A stretch of DNA of 64,000 nt from Gentiana macrophylla (GCA_026214975.1 CM047809.1:27355375-27419374), one strand, 5' to 3'. Shown: positions 46,380 to 59,709, numbered from the stretch's first letter. Notes: generated by a model not told the origin, from the letters alone. Made by a program: numbers and translations.

Positions 46380-47590
46380 CGGAAGAAGAAGAGGAGAAGA
46401 GCTGGATCTCGGTTGATCCAGTTGAAAATGTTCGTCTATGGGAAGGCGAAGACGATCAGTGCGTACAAGTAGGGGTTTGGATCCTGACCAAAGAAAAACA
46501 ATCACTGGTCGAGTTGCTAATCGAGTTCAGATATGTTTTTGCTTGGAGGGCTGATGACATGCCGGGACTGTCTACGGATATAACGGTCCATAAACACGAG
46601 ATAGACCAAGCCAAGAAGCCAGTTAGACAGAAAAAGAGGAGTTTTGCGCATGATCGGGCCGAAGCCATTGAGAAGGAAGTCGGGAAGTTATTAACAGCCA
46701 AGATAGTAAAAGAAGTGTTCTACCTAGAGTGGTTGGCCAACCCAGTGCTAGTCAAGAAGCCCGACGGCAACTGGCGTATGTGTGTGGACTTCACCGACCT
46801 GAATAAAGCATGTCCAAAGGACACATATCCATTGCCAAAGATTGACATGCTGGTAGACTCTACCATCGACTTTGCAGTATTTGGTTTTCTGGATGCATAT
46901 AAGTGATAGCATCAAATCTTAATGGATCTTCGAGATGCTGAAAAGACAGCCTTTATCACGAAATTCGGCACTTTCTGCTATGTAACCATGCCGTTTGGGT
47001 TGAAAAACGCCGGGGCTACATATCAGAGAGCAGTCAACATAATTTTTGCCAAACAGATTGGTAGGTGTATGGAAGTGTACGTAGATGACTTGCTCATCAA
47101 GAGTTGATCGATGGAGCAATATTTAGTAGATGCTTGAGAAGTATTTGAAGTGTTGAGGGACACGAAGATGAGGTTAAATCCAAAGAAGTGCACCTTTGGG
47201 GTTAGGTCCGGGAAATTGTCCGCACCTCGAAACATAAAGGAGGTACAGAGACTTACCGGTCGAATGGCAGCCCTCAATAGGTTTCTATCGAGATCTGCGC
47301 AGCACGCACTACCATTTTTTAAGATCCTCCGCAAGGCCAGTCCTTTTCACTGGGATGAAGAATGTCAGACAGCCTTCGAGGATTTGAAAGCCTATTTATC
47401 AGAATTACCCACTCTTACTTCACCTCGAGAAGGAGAGAAATTGTTGGTTTACTTGGCAGTATGTGAAGAAGTAGTGAGTGCGATTCTAATTCGGGAAGGG
47501 TCCACGGCCAAGTGCCAATCTATTTTGTTAGTAAAGCTTTGCACGGGCCCGAGATCCGATACTCACCAGCAGAGAAGTTGGCGTTATGTC
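46380..47590 (+). pseudogene. gypsy reverse transcriptase, broken
   Basis: Motifs in order: FAWRADDMPGL, ANPVLVKKPDGNWRMCVDFT, LNKACPKDTYPLP, then a stop where the Asp-containing catalytic motif should continue (about 46905). TKFGTFCYVTMPFGLKNAGA, the catalytic YVDDLLI (about 47080) and a further stop follow. The connection region continues to 47590. Several stops exclude a functional enzyme. Confidence 0.9.
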
Positions 47591-47715
47591 TAGTACACGC
47601 CTCGAGAAAACTGAGACCATACTTCTAAGCCCATCCCATCACGGTGGTCACCGACCAACCATTGTAGCAGATCTTAGCAAAACCTGACACCTCAGGACGG
47701 TTAGCAAAATAGGTA

Positions 47716-48391
47716 GTGGAGATGGCTCAGTACGACATCGAGTTCGTGCCTCGAATTGCAGTTAAGGCCCAGGCACTGGCAGATTTTTTAGTCGAAGGAA
47801 TTTTCATCCAACTCGAGCAAGAAAAGCAGAGTACAGAAGAACAATGGACTCTCCAAGTCGATGGGGCTTCAAGCAAAGAGGGGGCAGGAGCTGGACTCCT
47901 GCTAATCAGTCCGAAAGGTGAAGAGTTTCCATATGCCCTTCGTTTTGACTTCAAGGTGGCGAACAACGAGGCAGAATATGAAGCTATGATCATAGGTCTG
48001 AAACTTGCTTTGAAATTGGAGTCGATAACCTGCTAGTATACAGCAACTCACAGTTGGTGGTAAATCATATAAGGGGGGAATATGAAGCCAAGGAAGAAAC
48101 TATGAGGAATTATCTAACAGTGGTACAAGGCCTCATGCCTAAGTTCAAGACATTTCAAATCGAGCAGGTCCCCCGAAGTCAGAATAAGAGAGCCGATGCA
48201 CTATCTAAGCTTGCCTCGAATTTCGTATCGAATAAGAAAGTTCTGGTCGAACTACTGACCAGCAGGAGTTATGAAGAATCGGAGACCCAGCCGATCACTC
48301 AGCAGGCCACGTGGATGGACTCGATCGCTCTCTATCTTAAGGACGGAATTCTCCCATCCGACAAGGCACAATCGAAGAAGGTCCGACTCTA
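47716..48391 (+). pseudogene. gypsy RNase H, broken
   Basis: WTLQVDGASSKEGAGAGLLL carries the first catalytic Asp, NNEAEYEAMIIGLKLAL the Glu, and (after a frameshift near 48035) YSNSQLVVNHI the next Asp and NKRADALSKLAS the last. The position after the connection domain matches Tat-type elements. Confidence 0.88.
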
Positions 48392-48395
48392 ATCA

Positions 48396-49543
48396 GTGCG
48401 GTACGTATTCTTTGACTCTGTCCTCTTTCGAAAGTCCATTGTGGCACCATGGTTGAGATGCGTATCCAAGGAAGAATGTGAGTATCTACTGGAAGAAATC
48501 CACATGGGAACTTGTGGAAACCATTGCGGGGCTAGGATGCTTGCCCAAAAATGTAAGCTAGCGGGGTACTTTTGGCCGTCGATGCAATGGGATGCGAATC
48601 GCCTGGTTCAGAGGTGTAGGACCTGCCAAATTCATGATAATATCACCCACCAATAGGCCTAACAGATGAACGCCATCTCGTCAGCCTATCCTTTTGATCA
48701 ATGGGGTGTCGACATAGTTGGACCCTTACCTCGAGCTCCGGGTAACAACATATACGTGGTTGTCGCAGTGGACTACTTCACGAAATGGGTCGAGGCCAAG
48801 GCTTTGACCGACATCAGAGCAACGACCATTAAGAAGTTCTTGTGGATCGATATTTTATGCAGGTACGGAATTCCCAGGGCTTTGATTTTAGACAATGGTA
48901 CTCAGTTTGAAGATCGAAGAGTTAGGGAATGGTGTAATGAGTATCACATCAGTCAGCACTTCACATCGGTCACTCACCCTCAGCAAACGGTCATGTCGAG
49001 CAAACTAATCGACAGATCAAGCTAGGGTTGAAAAAGAGGTAAGAGGCCGAATGGGAGAGACTGGGCAGCACAACTTTCGAGCATCCTATGGTCATATAGG
49101 ACAACTCCAAATTCATCGACAGGAGAAACACCCTTCTCTCTGGTTTACGGATGCGAGGCGGTAATTCCCGCCGAGATCGGTCTTCCATCTCCTCGAGCTC
49201 TAGCATACAACATCGAAACCAACGACCCCGATCTTCGGCATGAAAAAGACACCATCAAGGAGCGAAGAGAGATCGCTTCGGCTCGGATGGCTAGATACAA
49301 GCAAAAGATCTCGCAGTACTATAACTGAAGGGTCAAGTATAAGTATTTCAAATTCGGGGACTTAGTCCTCAGAAAGAATGAAGCGAGTCGACAAGAACCG
49401 ACTGGAAAATTGGAGCCGAATTGGGAAGGCCCGTATCAGATTCTGACGGTTCACCCCAAAGGGTCCTACCAACTCGGACGAGCTGATGGAACAAAGGTTC
49501 CTCGACAGTGGCACGCCAACAACTTGAGGAAGTATTACGTTTA
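48396..49543 (+). pseudogene. gypsy integrase, broken
   Basis: A zinc-binding HHCC region (HMGTCGNHCGARM, CRTCQIHDN) and then the core: WGVDIVGPLP (first Asp), LDNGTQF (second Asp), and a frameshift where the Glu-containing motif should be (about 48990). The C-part continues with TPFSLVYGCEAVIPAEIGLP, a stop near 49325, LRKNEASRQEPTGKLEPNWE and WHANNLRKYYV, ending at 49543. Confidence 0.9.
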
Positions 49544-49561
49544 AGCTAAGCGTTATCTCGA

Positions 49562-49867
49562 TTAATTTCTGTTTTTACGTTCATCGGCGTATTGATGTTG
49601 GCCGGAAGGTAGTTGGATTTCAAATTGGGGGCTAGCAAGGCCAAACTTCTGCCGGATTCTGACAATATCATCGGAGGAAAGGGTAGAAATACAACCTTTA
49701 GGACCTTTCCCCTCCATCCTAGTCACTAATTTCTTTGGTTCCCTAAGAACACCTATGGGGTCGTCTGAGATTTGTTGGAGAGGATGCCCAGAAGCAGAGG
49801 GCAATGAAGTTGGGGTATGAGAAGGTGATTCACTACTCCTGTCAGACTCAGTAGCACTGCTAGACAT
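49562..49867 (-). CDS. Antisense frame downstream of gypsy pol (possible aORF, truncated)
   Basis: 101 codons on the minus strand, starting MSSSATESDRSSESPS and containing LSSDDIVRIRQKFGLASPQF followed by EIQLPSG. Tat/Retand elements of plants are known to carry extra frames antisense to the element between pol and the 3' LTR, some with a putative gypsy-type transposon domain. The LSSDDI...F..QLP pattern loosely fits that domain, but the match is a personal impression. The frame ends 18 bp before the pol stop, so it may be a first exon or a truncated copy. The nested element at 50072 cuts its upstream region. Confidence 0.45.
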   Translation of the reverse strand: MSSSATESDRSSESPSHTPTSLPSASGHPLQQISDDPIGVLREPKKLVTRMEGKGPKGCISTLSSDDIVRIRQKFGLASPQFEIQLPSGQHQYADERKNRN

Positions 49868-50071
49868 GAATAAATACAGAAAAAATAAGAAGGATGCTTA
49901 CTTTGGTATTTGGAGAATATGCAGCAAAAAGGATGAAATGCCTTTGCCCCGGTTCTTTCCTCTCCTTTTTTATGCTTGCCAAAATCTTCAAATGATGTGA
50001 AAGGACGTGATTGAGGGAGTTATAAAGAGTTATAACCCCTACAAATCACGAGAATCAAGGCGTGACGTTAC
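49868..50071. other. Non-coding 3' region of the gypsy element
   Basis: Upstream of the antisense frame. It continues at 59433 after the nested insertion, as shown by the GTTAC duplication. Confidence 0.7.
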
Positions 50072-52046
50072 AGTTGGAATTGTGTCCTAAACCCAATCGG
50101 GTTAGACCGGATCCGACCGGGTCGGATCATTTCTACTATTTCTTTATGTTTATACATATATAAAATGGCTTTTATGTTGTCATATATATGTTCTTTTAAG
50201 GAACCAATTATGGCTGTTATGTGACAACGTCCTTAGTATTAAAGCGTGATAGAAACCATGATAGCGATTATGGTTGATGAGATCTCTAATCACTTTAATA
50301 AGTTTGATACTTAAATGTCTCTAGCCGATGTACTATTAAACAGGACATTGATAGTATAAGCAGACTAGCACGTATTAGATGTCTTTCGTCTTTAGAGGCG
50401 TGGATAGATCTCGCTCATCGAAGTGTAGACACTTGGGACATGCGTGGGACGTGTATTAGAGAATGCGACGTTAGATCGACCCACTTACACGGATAAGTGT
50501 CACACTATGTGACGGTTGTGTAATTATCCTTTGACCGAGTCTTCATGGCATCACGGTGTGGATTGTCATGCTTTGACACTATTGAGGTTTCCACAGCCAC
50601 GGGCGATCATGCGGTAGTGATTGGGTATGATCATCAAGCATCGCGGAGTATACATGATTGGTCGTCCGGGAATCGCGTATCCTATGACCGGGATCGAATA
50701 TCCGAAATGGCCTTCTTATAAGGAATGTCTTACTCTCGTGAATCTTTGCAAAGTGGGAGTAAACGAGTTACTTCGAGAGAGCATGATATCCAGATTATAA
50801 GATACGGTCGTTGATGTTTTGACACTCGACTAACGACCGTATGGATATTATTACAATGATAGGATTGTAAGTTACACGGTAAGCTCGTTTCACATGAAAG
50901 GTAGTAGTCATTGCATTTGACTCTTCCGATGATTGGGGGTCACGGTGTGTTGCTAGACGCTATCCCGTGATCGTTAGGTATGAAGGGCATTTTCTTAATT
51001 TGCACTTTGTGTCTACGGCCAACATATTCGGAAGCCTATCGGGTCACACACATAAGAACATCTAGCCGGATTAAAATGTGGTTATAGATGATAACTAAAT
51101 AAGGAAAGTTTATCTCGAGACTATAAGGGTTATAGTGGTAAATTAATATGGTGGTATTTATTTATTATGAATAAATTAAATATAAGATATTAATTGAGTT
51201 GATTAATTAAATACACTTATATTGATAAGTGGCGCCACATTTAATGTGTATAAGATACATTTGGATTGTGCAATTTAATTAATGATATTACCTATTATTA
51301 ATATTAGATATTAATAAAATAAAATAATATATATATATTGAATGCATGCGTGTGTGTACATTGATTGCAAATTGGATTTACATGTATGCACACCATAGTG
51401 TTTATATTTGGTATATATTAATAGATTTATATGTGTTATATATATGTGATATATACACATGTGTAAATTGATTTATGGTAATATAATAAAAGATAAATAT
51501 TGTCAATATAAGATATTGGCAATATCTTGGGAATATTCAATATAAGATATTGACAAAATCCTAGATTTATTTAATATAAGATATTATAATAAATGAGATA
51601 AATCAATCAATTATATTTTCCTTATTTTATTGAGAAAATGTTTTCTTCTCCTCCACTCTAGTATGTGGCGCCACTTTCCATATAAATAGGAAGTGGGTGT
51701 CAAGCTCTTTTGAACATCACAATTCCAAGAACTAATAGTTCTTGTGTAAAATAGAGAGCATCATATAGAGAGTTGGAGAGAGGAAAAAAGGCGGTCTAGC
51801 AACCGGAGTTTTCCAATAGCAATCCATGATGGGATTCGGCGGGCTGTTCGTGTGGACTAGCGATAGAGGCCGTACACTTGGGCGGCTCTATGAGAACTAC
51901 TCTCCTGGGCGGTCAAAGCGTCGATCTTCAGATCAACCAAGGTAACCACCGTCTTTAGCTTATTTGTTTATTGCTTAAACGAAGTCGATCTTGGGTCGAT
52001 AGGAAATAAATTTTTGAATTCGCTGCGTTCGCGTAGATTTCTAACG
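50072..52046 (+). repeat. 5' LTR of the 50072-59427 element
   Basis: 1975 bp. TATA segment ATATAAATA (51680-51688) lies between CCACTTTCC and GGAAGTGG. It contains several GATATTG/CAATAT-type direct repeats (51490-51590) and an (AT)-rich (TATATA) tract near 51330. Confidence 0.9.
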
Positions 52047-55000
52047 GTGGTATCGAGTGAGTGAGCTTCGAGCTTAAGCAATAAGCATGTTAATTTGCTA
52101 GTTAATTTTATCGTTTAAATCACGTAATTAAAAGATGAAAGATTTTAGATTCGCAAAACGATACACGAAAAGAATATTGAAAAAAAAAAGGGATCGGTTG
52201 GTGCTCGGCCGACTGGCGGCGGCACCACCACCGTCCGGTGGCCGGCCGGCGGCGGCTGCTTGGCGGGTCTCTTTCTTTTTGTTTTGTGTATTTTGTGATT
52301 CAATATGGTTCATAGTTGTGATTGTTAATTCATCTTTTGTTTAGTTGTGTCATGTGGCTAACCAATGGTTCAAATAGTTTGGGTCATTGGGACGCCACAT
52401 GGCGATTAAAATAATAATGGCATTTCCAAACTTTGTTTGGAATAGGCAAGCCCTTCCAAATATTTGATTTGGGAAAAGCGCAGGCGCAAGCCACTTTCAA
52501 AATTTTGATTTTGGAAAGTGGCAGCCTAAACCAAAATTATTTGGTCTTTCCAAATATTTGATTTGGAATAGCGCAGGCCTTTCTAAATATTTGATTTGTA
52601 AAGGCTAGCTGCAGCCACTTCCAAAATTTTGATTTTGGAAGGTGGCTGCCTAAGCAGATTTGGTTTAGGAAACCAAAGCATCCTTTTGATTACAAATCAA
52701 AAGAAAAGAAACAAAAGAGAAATAATTTTAATTTTGATTTATTTTGGAATAGTTCTAATTAATTAAAATTAAAATTAGAATCGTTTAAAATTAATCGTTA
52801 ATTTTATTTCGATTAAAATCATTTAATTAATTAAATGTTAATTAGTTAATTGATTGGATAAAATTATTTAATAGATTAAATGTTAATTGATTAATTAAGA
52901 CGCAAGTAGTTAATTTTTAATTTTATCTTTTTCATAAGATGTTATTGTATGGATTAGATATAGTAGATATAATATGATTATATAGACCCCGATTGATCAT
53001 GGACTCGACCGATAGGATAGATGTGAATGATTTAAATTTTCCGTTGGTTTAAAAATTGTCCTAGGCCGTTATGAAGAACGTGACCTAGTTTATTTTCTGC
53101 ATTCATCTCATTCCCGTTAGCTCCCCCCCGTGTGCGGCGGGTGTATTTATTTTATTAGATAGAATTAAATGTAACAAGAATGGAGCAGAAGATGAAGACC
53201 AAAGAAAGACGAAAATAAAGATCCCATTGGAGAATGAAGCATTAAAGATCCTATTGGCGGTTGCAGCTACCCTTAGATTGTGACCGCGGTTTCATCGGAT
53301 TTGTATTGAAACCGCACCTAGGAAAAGTCCATGATCATACCGGTTACTTTTACGCGTTTATTTATTTTGTGCTTGTATTTATTTTATATGATACGATAGA
53401 TGCATGACTAGGAACGATCTAGATAAATGTGTAGGATGTATGTACATAGAGATAGATATATTTGATGAGACCGTAATTAAAATTAATTAAGTGAATTAAT
53501 TTACGTAAATACTTCACGACAAAAATCAAGTCGAAAAATTGTCTCCCAATATTATAGCGACGGTGAAGAGCCTTTGTTCGGATCCAAGCGATCGGCCCTC
53601 GTCGGGAGTTGACCTACCACGGGTATATCGTCGTTATTGAGATATGATCGTATGAGATATCGCGAATATTGGGTTATGACTTGACTAGAGTATTGCGGTG
53701 ATTGGCCTCGTCGGGACCGTCTTATTCTAGAGGCAAGGGTTGACTACCACATAAAGATGTGAATTGTCAAAGAGTTGACTAGTCAACCACCAAGAGTCAC
53801 ATAGAGATGTGATTGGTAAGTGTTACATACCTTTCGAATTATTCCGGTTGATCGGCCCTCGTCGGGAATCGGGGTAACCAGATGGGATCTTGGCCACTAA
53901 AGAATTTTGAAAGATTCTTGAAAGTCAATTGGGAGTAGTTGACTAGTGGGAGCAAAATCATAAATCAAAAGACCATTTTTGATTTTGCGTGTATAAACAA
54001 CAACACTCATTTATTTTCATTTTTATGTTGTAGTTTTTAGCAAACTTTATATTTATGTTTAATTCTCGATTAGTAAAACCAAATTATGATTGTTACCTTT
54101 TGAGAAACGTTCTCAAATATGGTTAAGTAATTTTAATCCTTTTAAAATGAGCAATGACACGAGAGATCCCGTTATAGTAATTAGAGACAAGGAGATTACA
54201 TAATTGATGCAAAGGCTCGAGACTTTAATTATTAATGAAAGCGAAGCTCATGATTAAATCTATTGAAATAAGTTTCAATGAATTAGTCATATATTGGATA
54301 CGATCCAAGATGATCATTCTGTCATATGATGACAATTAATTCAAACGTTGAATAAGAATGACCACATCGAATTTTGGAAATGTTGTTTTCAAAATTGTAA
54401 GATTTAAGTATCGACTTAATTCTATCATTGCTTAAAGGTTAATTAAATAGTTAATGTTTTAAATACGATTTAAAAGGTTAAATAAACTATTTAATAAACT
54501 TTAGATTTTCTTTATGAAAGGAAATCAAGACATAGCTCATGTGATCTTTCTTAAGTCTTATGAAGACTACACTAAGAAATATTTACAAGTGCTTAAAGGA
54601 TTAAAAAGGAAAGTTAGGGCATGTGCTTAAATAGAGAACTTATTGAAGTTTCTATTCTAGGCAAGTGAGTTGATATAAATCTATCTAAGTTCAAGTCAAC
54701 TCTTAGATATATGATATCTTATGAGTGTGATTAAATTAGAAAGATTAAAATCTGAGATATAGAAGGTGAAGCAAGCGTTGTAACACTTACCATATTGCGG
54801 ATCTAGTAAACTGAAAAGGGAACTAAATAAATGTTATTATGTTCGGTTCTTATAAAGAACATGCTTTCGAGATTATTTGTTAGGATTTAGTAGACATATT
54901 CAATTGTAAGGAATAAATGTTATTCCGATAAAGTTGAAAGGTCCTTTGAATCTAACATACTAGATTGATGTCACTATATATAGATGATATAAGTGATGGG

Positions 55001-57432
55001 ATCTCAACTAAATATTTGTATGGTTATTATCCTTGATTTGTGGTTACTCTAGACATAGTCTCTCTGGAAGGGAAGCGTGTAATTAAACGTCATTCTGATG
55101 ATGTTTAACCATATGATTATGAATCACGTGGGTAATACGTATCTTATCTAAAGATGACTAAAATACCCTTTTATGAAAAAGGTTGAAAAATCTAGAAAAA
55201 TATTCTAAAGCCTAAACATACCGATGTTTGTTGGCTTATGACAATTAATGCCACAAATAATTGTTTATTAATCTCTGTGACTGTTTTTAGAAATAGTCAA
55301 GTGTACTCAGTGAAGTGCATAATTCGGAAATCCCGAAAAGTTTGAGCTGGTACGAATATGAGATTGATGAGCTACTTAGGAATTAATCTTCAATTGGATT
55401 GAAGTAATTAATACCTGAAGGGTGTTTTAGAAGTCGTCTGAAAAGAAATAAGATTCTCCCTTGAAGGATACCATCTTTTGGATATGCAATTAGATTGTGT
55501 TCCCAAAATGGAAATAACACTTTATATGATAAAGGTGTGACGCAAGCCATGCGATGTATCCCTTACCCGTTTCGGGATAGTGCCCTTATACTTAACCTAG
55601 TTCCAAAGAATAAAGGTTGAATAAATTCCATATTAGATATGGAAGGGGATAATGTCGAATCTTTCTTAACCGATGATTTGAGGTTGTCATAGGCAAAGTC
55701 AGAAAGGCTTGGAGCCCAGTACGACCTATGAAACTTTGTGGAATATCTTAGCAAGTACGCTAGATATTGTTTACTTGTCCATGAGCAAAATGTTTGTCTC
55801 CAAACATCTTTGTCTTCTAGAGGAAGTGTTTCTTCCAAAAGAAACAGTGGGAGTAGATTTAAATCTCAAAGGTAGGTTGAGAACCACAAGGAGATATTCA
55901 ACCATAGGAACGTGAGCAGACGCCGCATAGCGATGAGGTGTACAACACTGCTCAGTGCACACAAAAGTTCTGTAAGTCTGTGGATAACCTCAAGCCCAAA
56001 AGGGGCTGCTGGTATGTTCATCTTGATGAATGAATATCTCACGACTAATGAAGGAATGTTTGAAAGGCAAGATTGAGAGATATGGATAAGAGCCATAATA
56101 TCTGAATTAGATTCCATCAGTGACAACCAGGTTGTGAACCTAGTCTGTCTTACCTAAGGGGAGTGTCCCTGAAAGGGTGACATGGATAGTAATATGATTA
56201 CCATAAGGCTATAGTAGGATTTGAAGGGTATGGGGTGTAGACCTTGTAATTATCTTTATCTTTGCCGGTGTGCCCAGCTTTATTCAGACTATGCTTGTTA
56301 TAACCCGTATCATGACTATATGATAGTGTTGAAGACGTTAGGCGAGACATTTCGATGTTCATAGACAATAACATGATATGTAAGCCCACGAGATCCATTT
56401 ATGGACTCAAACAAGTTTCTCTAGACAATTTCTTTGTTTGATAATCAAAGGAGTTTGATTTAGTCAAAAGAAGGATATGCCCAATGTGCAAGATGGATAG
56501 TGGGAGTGTGTTACGATTTTTGAGTAAGGTATTGGATATCTCTCTCATGAATCATCTCCCCATGTTACAGTCAATTAATGTTTGGTAGTTCAAGGTCTTT
56601 ACGAAAGCACTTGGATTAGCAGTTCTTATTTTAGAAATGAGAATCTATAGTGATAGATTTAATCACACATTAGATTATTGTTTACCTATATAGATGTGAT
56701 GCTAAAAGAAGTTTAGAATAGATCGCAAGATCTGTCTGTGTTATGACGTTGGTCCTAAAGATAAGGTGAAAGATGATGTTTATGGAAGGTTTCCTTCGCT
56801 CCTGCGATAGGAACCATCATAAAAGGAAATGCCGGATGATCATAGTCCATTAATAGTCATGAGCAAGTATGAAAGTAAATCTGGTGAATGTCGAGAATAT
56901 CCCTTAAACAAGTTAAGGAAGAATTCCTGGTTTATTGAAACTTGGAATTAAATAAACGTAGATATACAGACGTAAATCCTGAGTCTTATGAAGGCGAGTG
57001 GGAGCTACTGTCTGGGTTTGCGATCACTTTGTTTAAGTGATATAGTGAGTGGAAATGTTCTAGCCTATGGGGTCAGTAAATTCTACAACTTAGCCAAAAC
57101 ACAAGAGTGCCTTAGAGGCGGCGGGAGCAAAGATACATGGATCTAGAAGGTTCATTCGAACCTCGTATGGTTCTTCCACCTTTTCTATATAGTTGATATA
57201 GTAAGTGGATTCATTGCTTGAAGCAAGGACTGTGGTCTCGTCAGAGATTCATGTGTGTGTTGAGGCGGTTCCTTTGACTTGGTCGGTTGGAACATGATAT
57301 GAAGATAGTATGAGTCCCCACGGATAGCGATCCGTTTATGGCTAGAAATTGGTTGCGAGTATTGCATGAGATTCTTGTGTTTCAACTTGGTCTTGTGTGT
57401 GCTAGTGATTGGTTTTAGGCCAAGTGGGAGAT
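52047..57432 (+). pseudogene. Leader and decayed gag-pol of the 50072 element
   Basis: The leader holds three copies of a (C)CTCGTCGGGA motif (about 53598, 53707, 53857). Pol remnants on the plus strand: KMFVSKHLCLLEEVFLPKET (about 55789-55845), like the copia integrase end, and IYGLKQVSLDNF (about 56398-56433), like the copia reverse transcriptase YGLKQ motif, each surrounded by stops. Minus-strand frames here are shadows. No usable protein. Confidence 0.65.
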
Positions 57433-59427
57433 TGTTGGAATAGTGTCTAAACCCAATCGGGTTGGACCGGATCCGACCGGTCGGATCATTTCTACTATTT
57501 CTTTATGTTTATACATATATAAAATGGCTTTTATGTTGTCATATATATGTTCTTTTAAGGAACCAATTATGAATTGTTATGTGACAACGCGTCCTTAGTA
57601 TTAAATCGTGATAGAGAAACCATGATAGGCGATTATGGTTGATGAGATCTCTAATCACTTTAATAAGTTTGATACTTAAATGTCTCAGGCGATGTACTAT
57701 TAAACAGGACATTGATAGTATAAGCAGACTAGCACGTATTAGATGTCTTCTGTCTTTAGAGGCGGGGATAGATCTCGCTCATCGAAGTGTAGAGACACTT
57801 GGGTATGCGTGGGACGTGTATTAGAGAATGCGACGTTGGGGATCGACCCACTTACACGGATAAGTGTCACACTATGTGACGGTTGTGTAATTATCCTTTT
57901 GACCGAGTCTTCATGGCATCACGGTGTGGATTGTCATGCTTTGACACTATTGAGGTTTCCTCAGCCACGGGCGATCATGCGGTAGTGATTGGGTATGATC
58001 ATGAAGCATCGCGGAGTATACATGATTGGTCGTCCGGGAATCGCGTATCCTATGATTGGGATCGAATATCCGAAATGGCCTTCTTATAAGGAATGTCTTA
58101 CTACTCGTGAATCTTTGCAAAGTGGGAGTAAACGAGTTACTTCGAGAGAGCATGATATCCAGATTATAAGATACGGTCGTTGATGTTTTGACACTCGACT
58201 AACGACCGTATGGATATTATTACAGCGATAGGATTGTAAGTTACACGGTAACTGTTTCACATGAAAGGTAGTAGTCATTGCATTTGACTCTTCCGATGAT
58301 TGGGGGTCACGGTGTGTTGCTAGACGCTATCCCGTGATCGTTAGGTATGAAGGGCATTTTCTTAATTTACACTTTATGTCTACGGCCAACATATTCGGAA
58401 GCCTATCGGGTCACACACATAAGAATATCTAGCCGGATTAAAATGTGGTTATAGATGATAACCAAATAAGGAAAGTTTATCTCGAGACTATAAGGGTTAT
58501 AGTGGTAAATTAATATGGTGGTATTTATTTATTATGAATAAATTAAATATAAGATATTAATTGAGTTGATTAATTAAATACACTTATATTGATAAGTGGC
58601 GCCACATTTAATGTGTATAAGATACATTTGGATTGTGCAATTTAATTAATAATATTACCTATTATTAATATTAGATATTAATAAAATAAAATAATATATA
58701 TATATATATTGAATGCATGCGTGTGTGTACATTGATTGCAAATTGGATTTGCATGTATGCACACCATAGTGTTTATATTTGGTATATATTAATAGATTTA
58801 TATGTGTTATATATATGTGATATATACACATGTGTAAATTGATTTATGGTAATATAATAAAAGATAAATATTGTCAATATAAGATATTGGCAATATCTTG
58901 GGAATATTCAATATAAGATATTGACAAAATCCTAGATTTATTTAATATAAGATATTATAATAAATGAGATAAATCAATCAATTATATTTTTCTTATTTTA
59001 TTGAGAAAAGGTTTTCTTCTCCTCCACTCTAGTATGTGGCGCCACTTTCCCTATAAATAGGAAGTGAGTGTCAAGCTCTTTTGAACATCACAATTCCAAG
59101 AACTAATAGTTCTTGTGTAAAATAGAGAGCATCATATAGAGAGTTGGAGAGAGGGGAAAAAGGCCGGTCTAGCAACCGGAGTTTTCCAATAGCAATCCAT
59201 GATGGGATTCCGGCGGGCTGTTCGTGTGGACTAGCGATAGAGGCCGTACACTTGGGCGGCTCTATGCAGAACTACTCTCCTTGGACGGTCAAAGCGTCGA
59301 TCTTCTAGATCAACCAAGATAACCACCGTTTTTAGCTTATTTCTTTATTGCTTAAACGAAGTCGATCTTGGGTCGATAGGAAATAAATTTTTGAATTCCG
59401 CTGCGTTCCCGCGTAGATTTCCTAACA
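57433..59427 (+). repeat. 3' LTR of the 50072-59427 element
   Basis: 1995 bp, TGTTGGAA...CCTAACA. Near-identical to the 5' LTR except for many 1-5 base indels. TATA segment CTATAAATA at 59051-59059, again between CCACTTTCC and GGAAGTG. Confidence 0.92.
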
Positions 59428-59432
59428 GTTAC

Positions 59433-59625
59433 GGTTGACGGAAGACGAGGTGTTAGTGCGCCGTGACGTCATGATGCAGTGCCACGATTGGCTAGGGTTA
59501 TAGGTGGCAGATGAAGCGTTGGCACTTTTTCCTGCCCAAATAGTGATCCAACTCGAAGACGATTTCAAAATGGCAGATTTGATCTCGGACAACGGGAGTC
59601 GCCTCTCTCAAGTCTAGAGGGCTTA
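59433..59625 (+). other. 3' untranslated remainder of the gypsy element
   Basis: Runs from the GTTAC duplication to the gypsy 3' LTR. The purine-rich CTAGAGGGCTTA before 59626 is the likely priming site. No frame supported. Confidence 0.7.
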
Positions 59626-59709
59626 TGACGATACAGGGTTTCACCTCTCCACGTGTCATCTATCGGTTGGTCCTCACGTCATGAATAAGTGCCAAGGTAT
59701 GTGCGTCGA
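59626..59709 (+). repeat. Start of the gypsy 3' LTR, cut by an insertion
   Basis: Matches the first 84 bases of the 5' LTR (43663-43746), ending at GTGCGTCGA where the next element begins. The remainder must lie beyond the window, preceded by a second GTCGA. Confidence 0.92.

Larger units (their letters stand above)
50072..59427 (+). mobile_element. Copia-type LTR element with decayed interior, nested in the gypsy element
   Basis: LTRs 50072-52046 and 57433-59427; target duplication GTTAC (50067-50071 and 59428-59432); primer site GTGGTATCGAG after the 5' LTR; purine tract AAGTGGGAGAT before the 3' LTR. The 5' LTR ends are mutated (AG...CG), whereas the 3' LTR keeps TG...CA. The interior shows only scraps of pol. 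The overall plan is that of the elements at 19613 and 59710, but the LTR sequence is different. Confidence 0.9.

Noticed and set aside
50380..51060. Open frames duplicated at 50.3-51 kb and 57.6-58.3 kb
   Set aside because: They lie in the two LTRs of the 50072 element, differ by frame-breaking indels between copies, and have no domain.
55563..56398. Minus-strand frames in the 50072 element
   Set aside because: The plus strand carries the recognisable (decayed) copia motifs; the minus frames are incidental.
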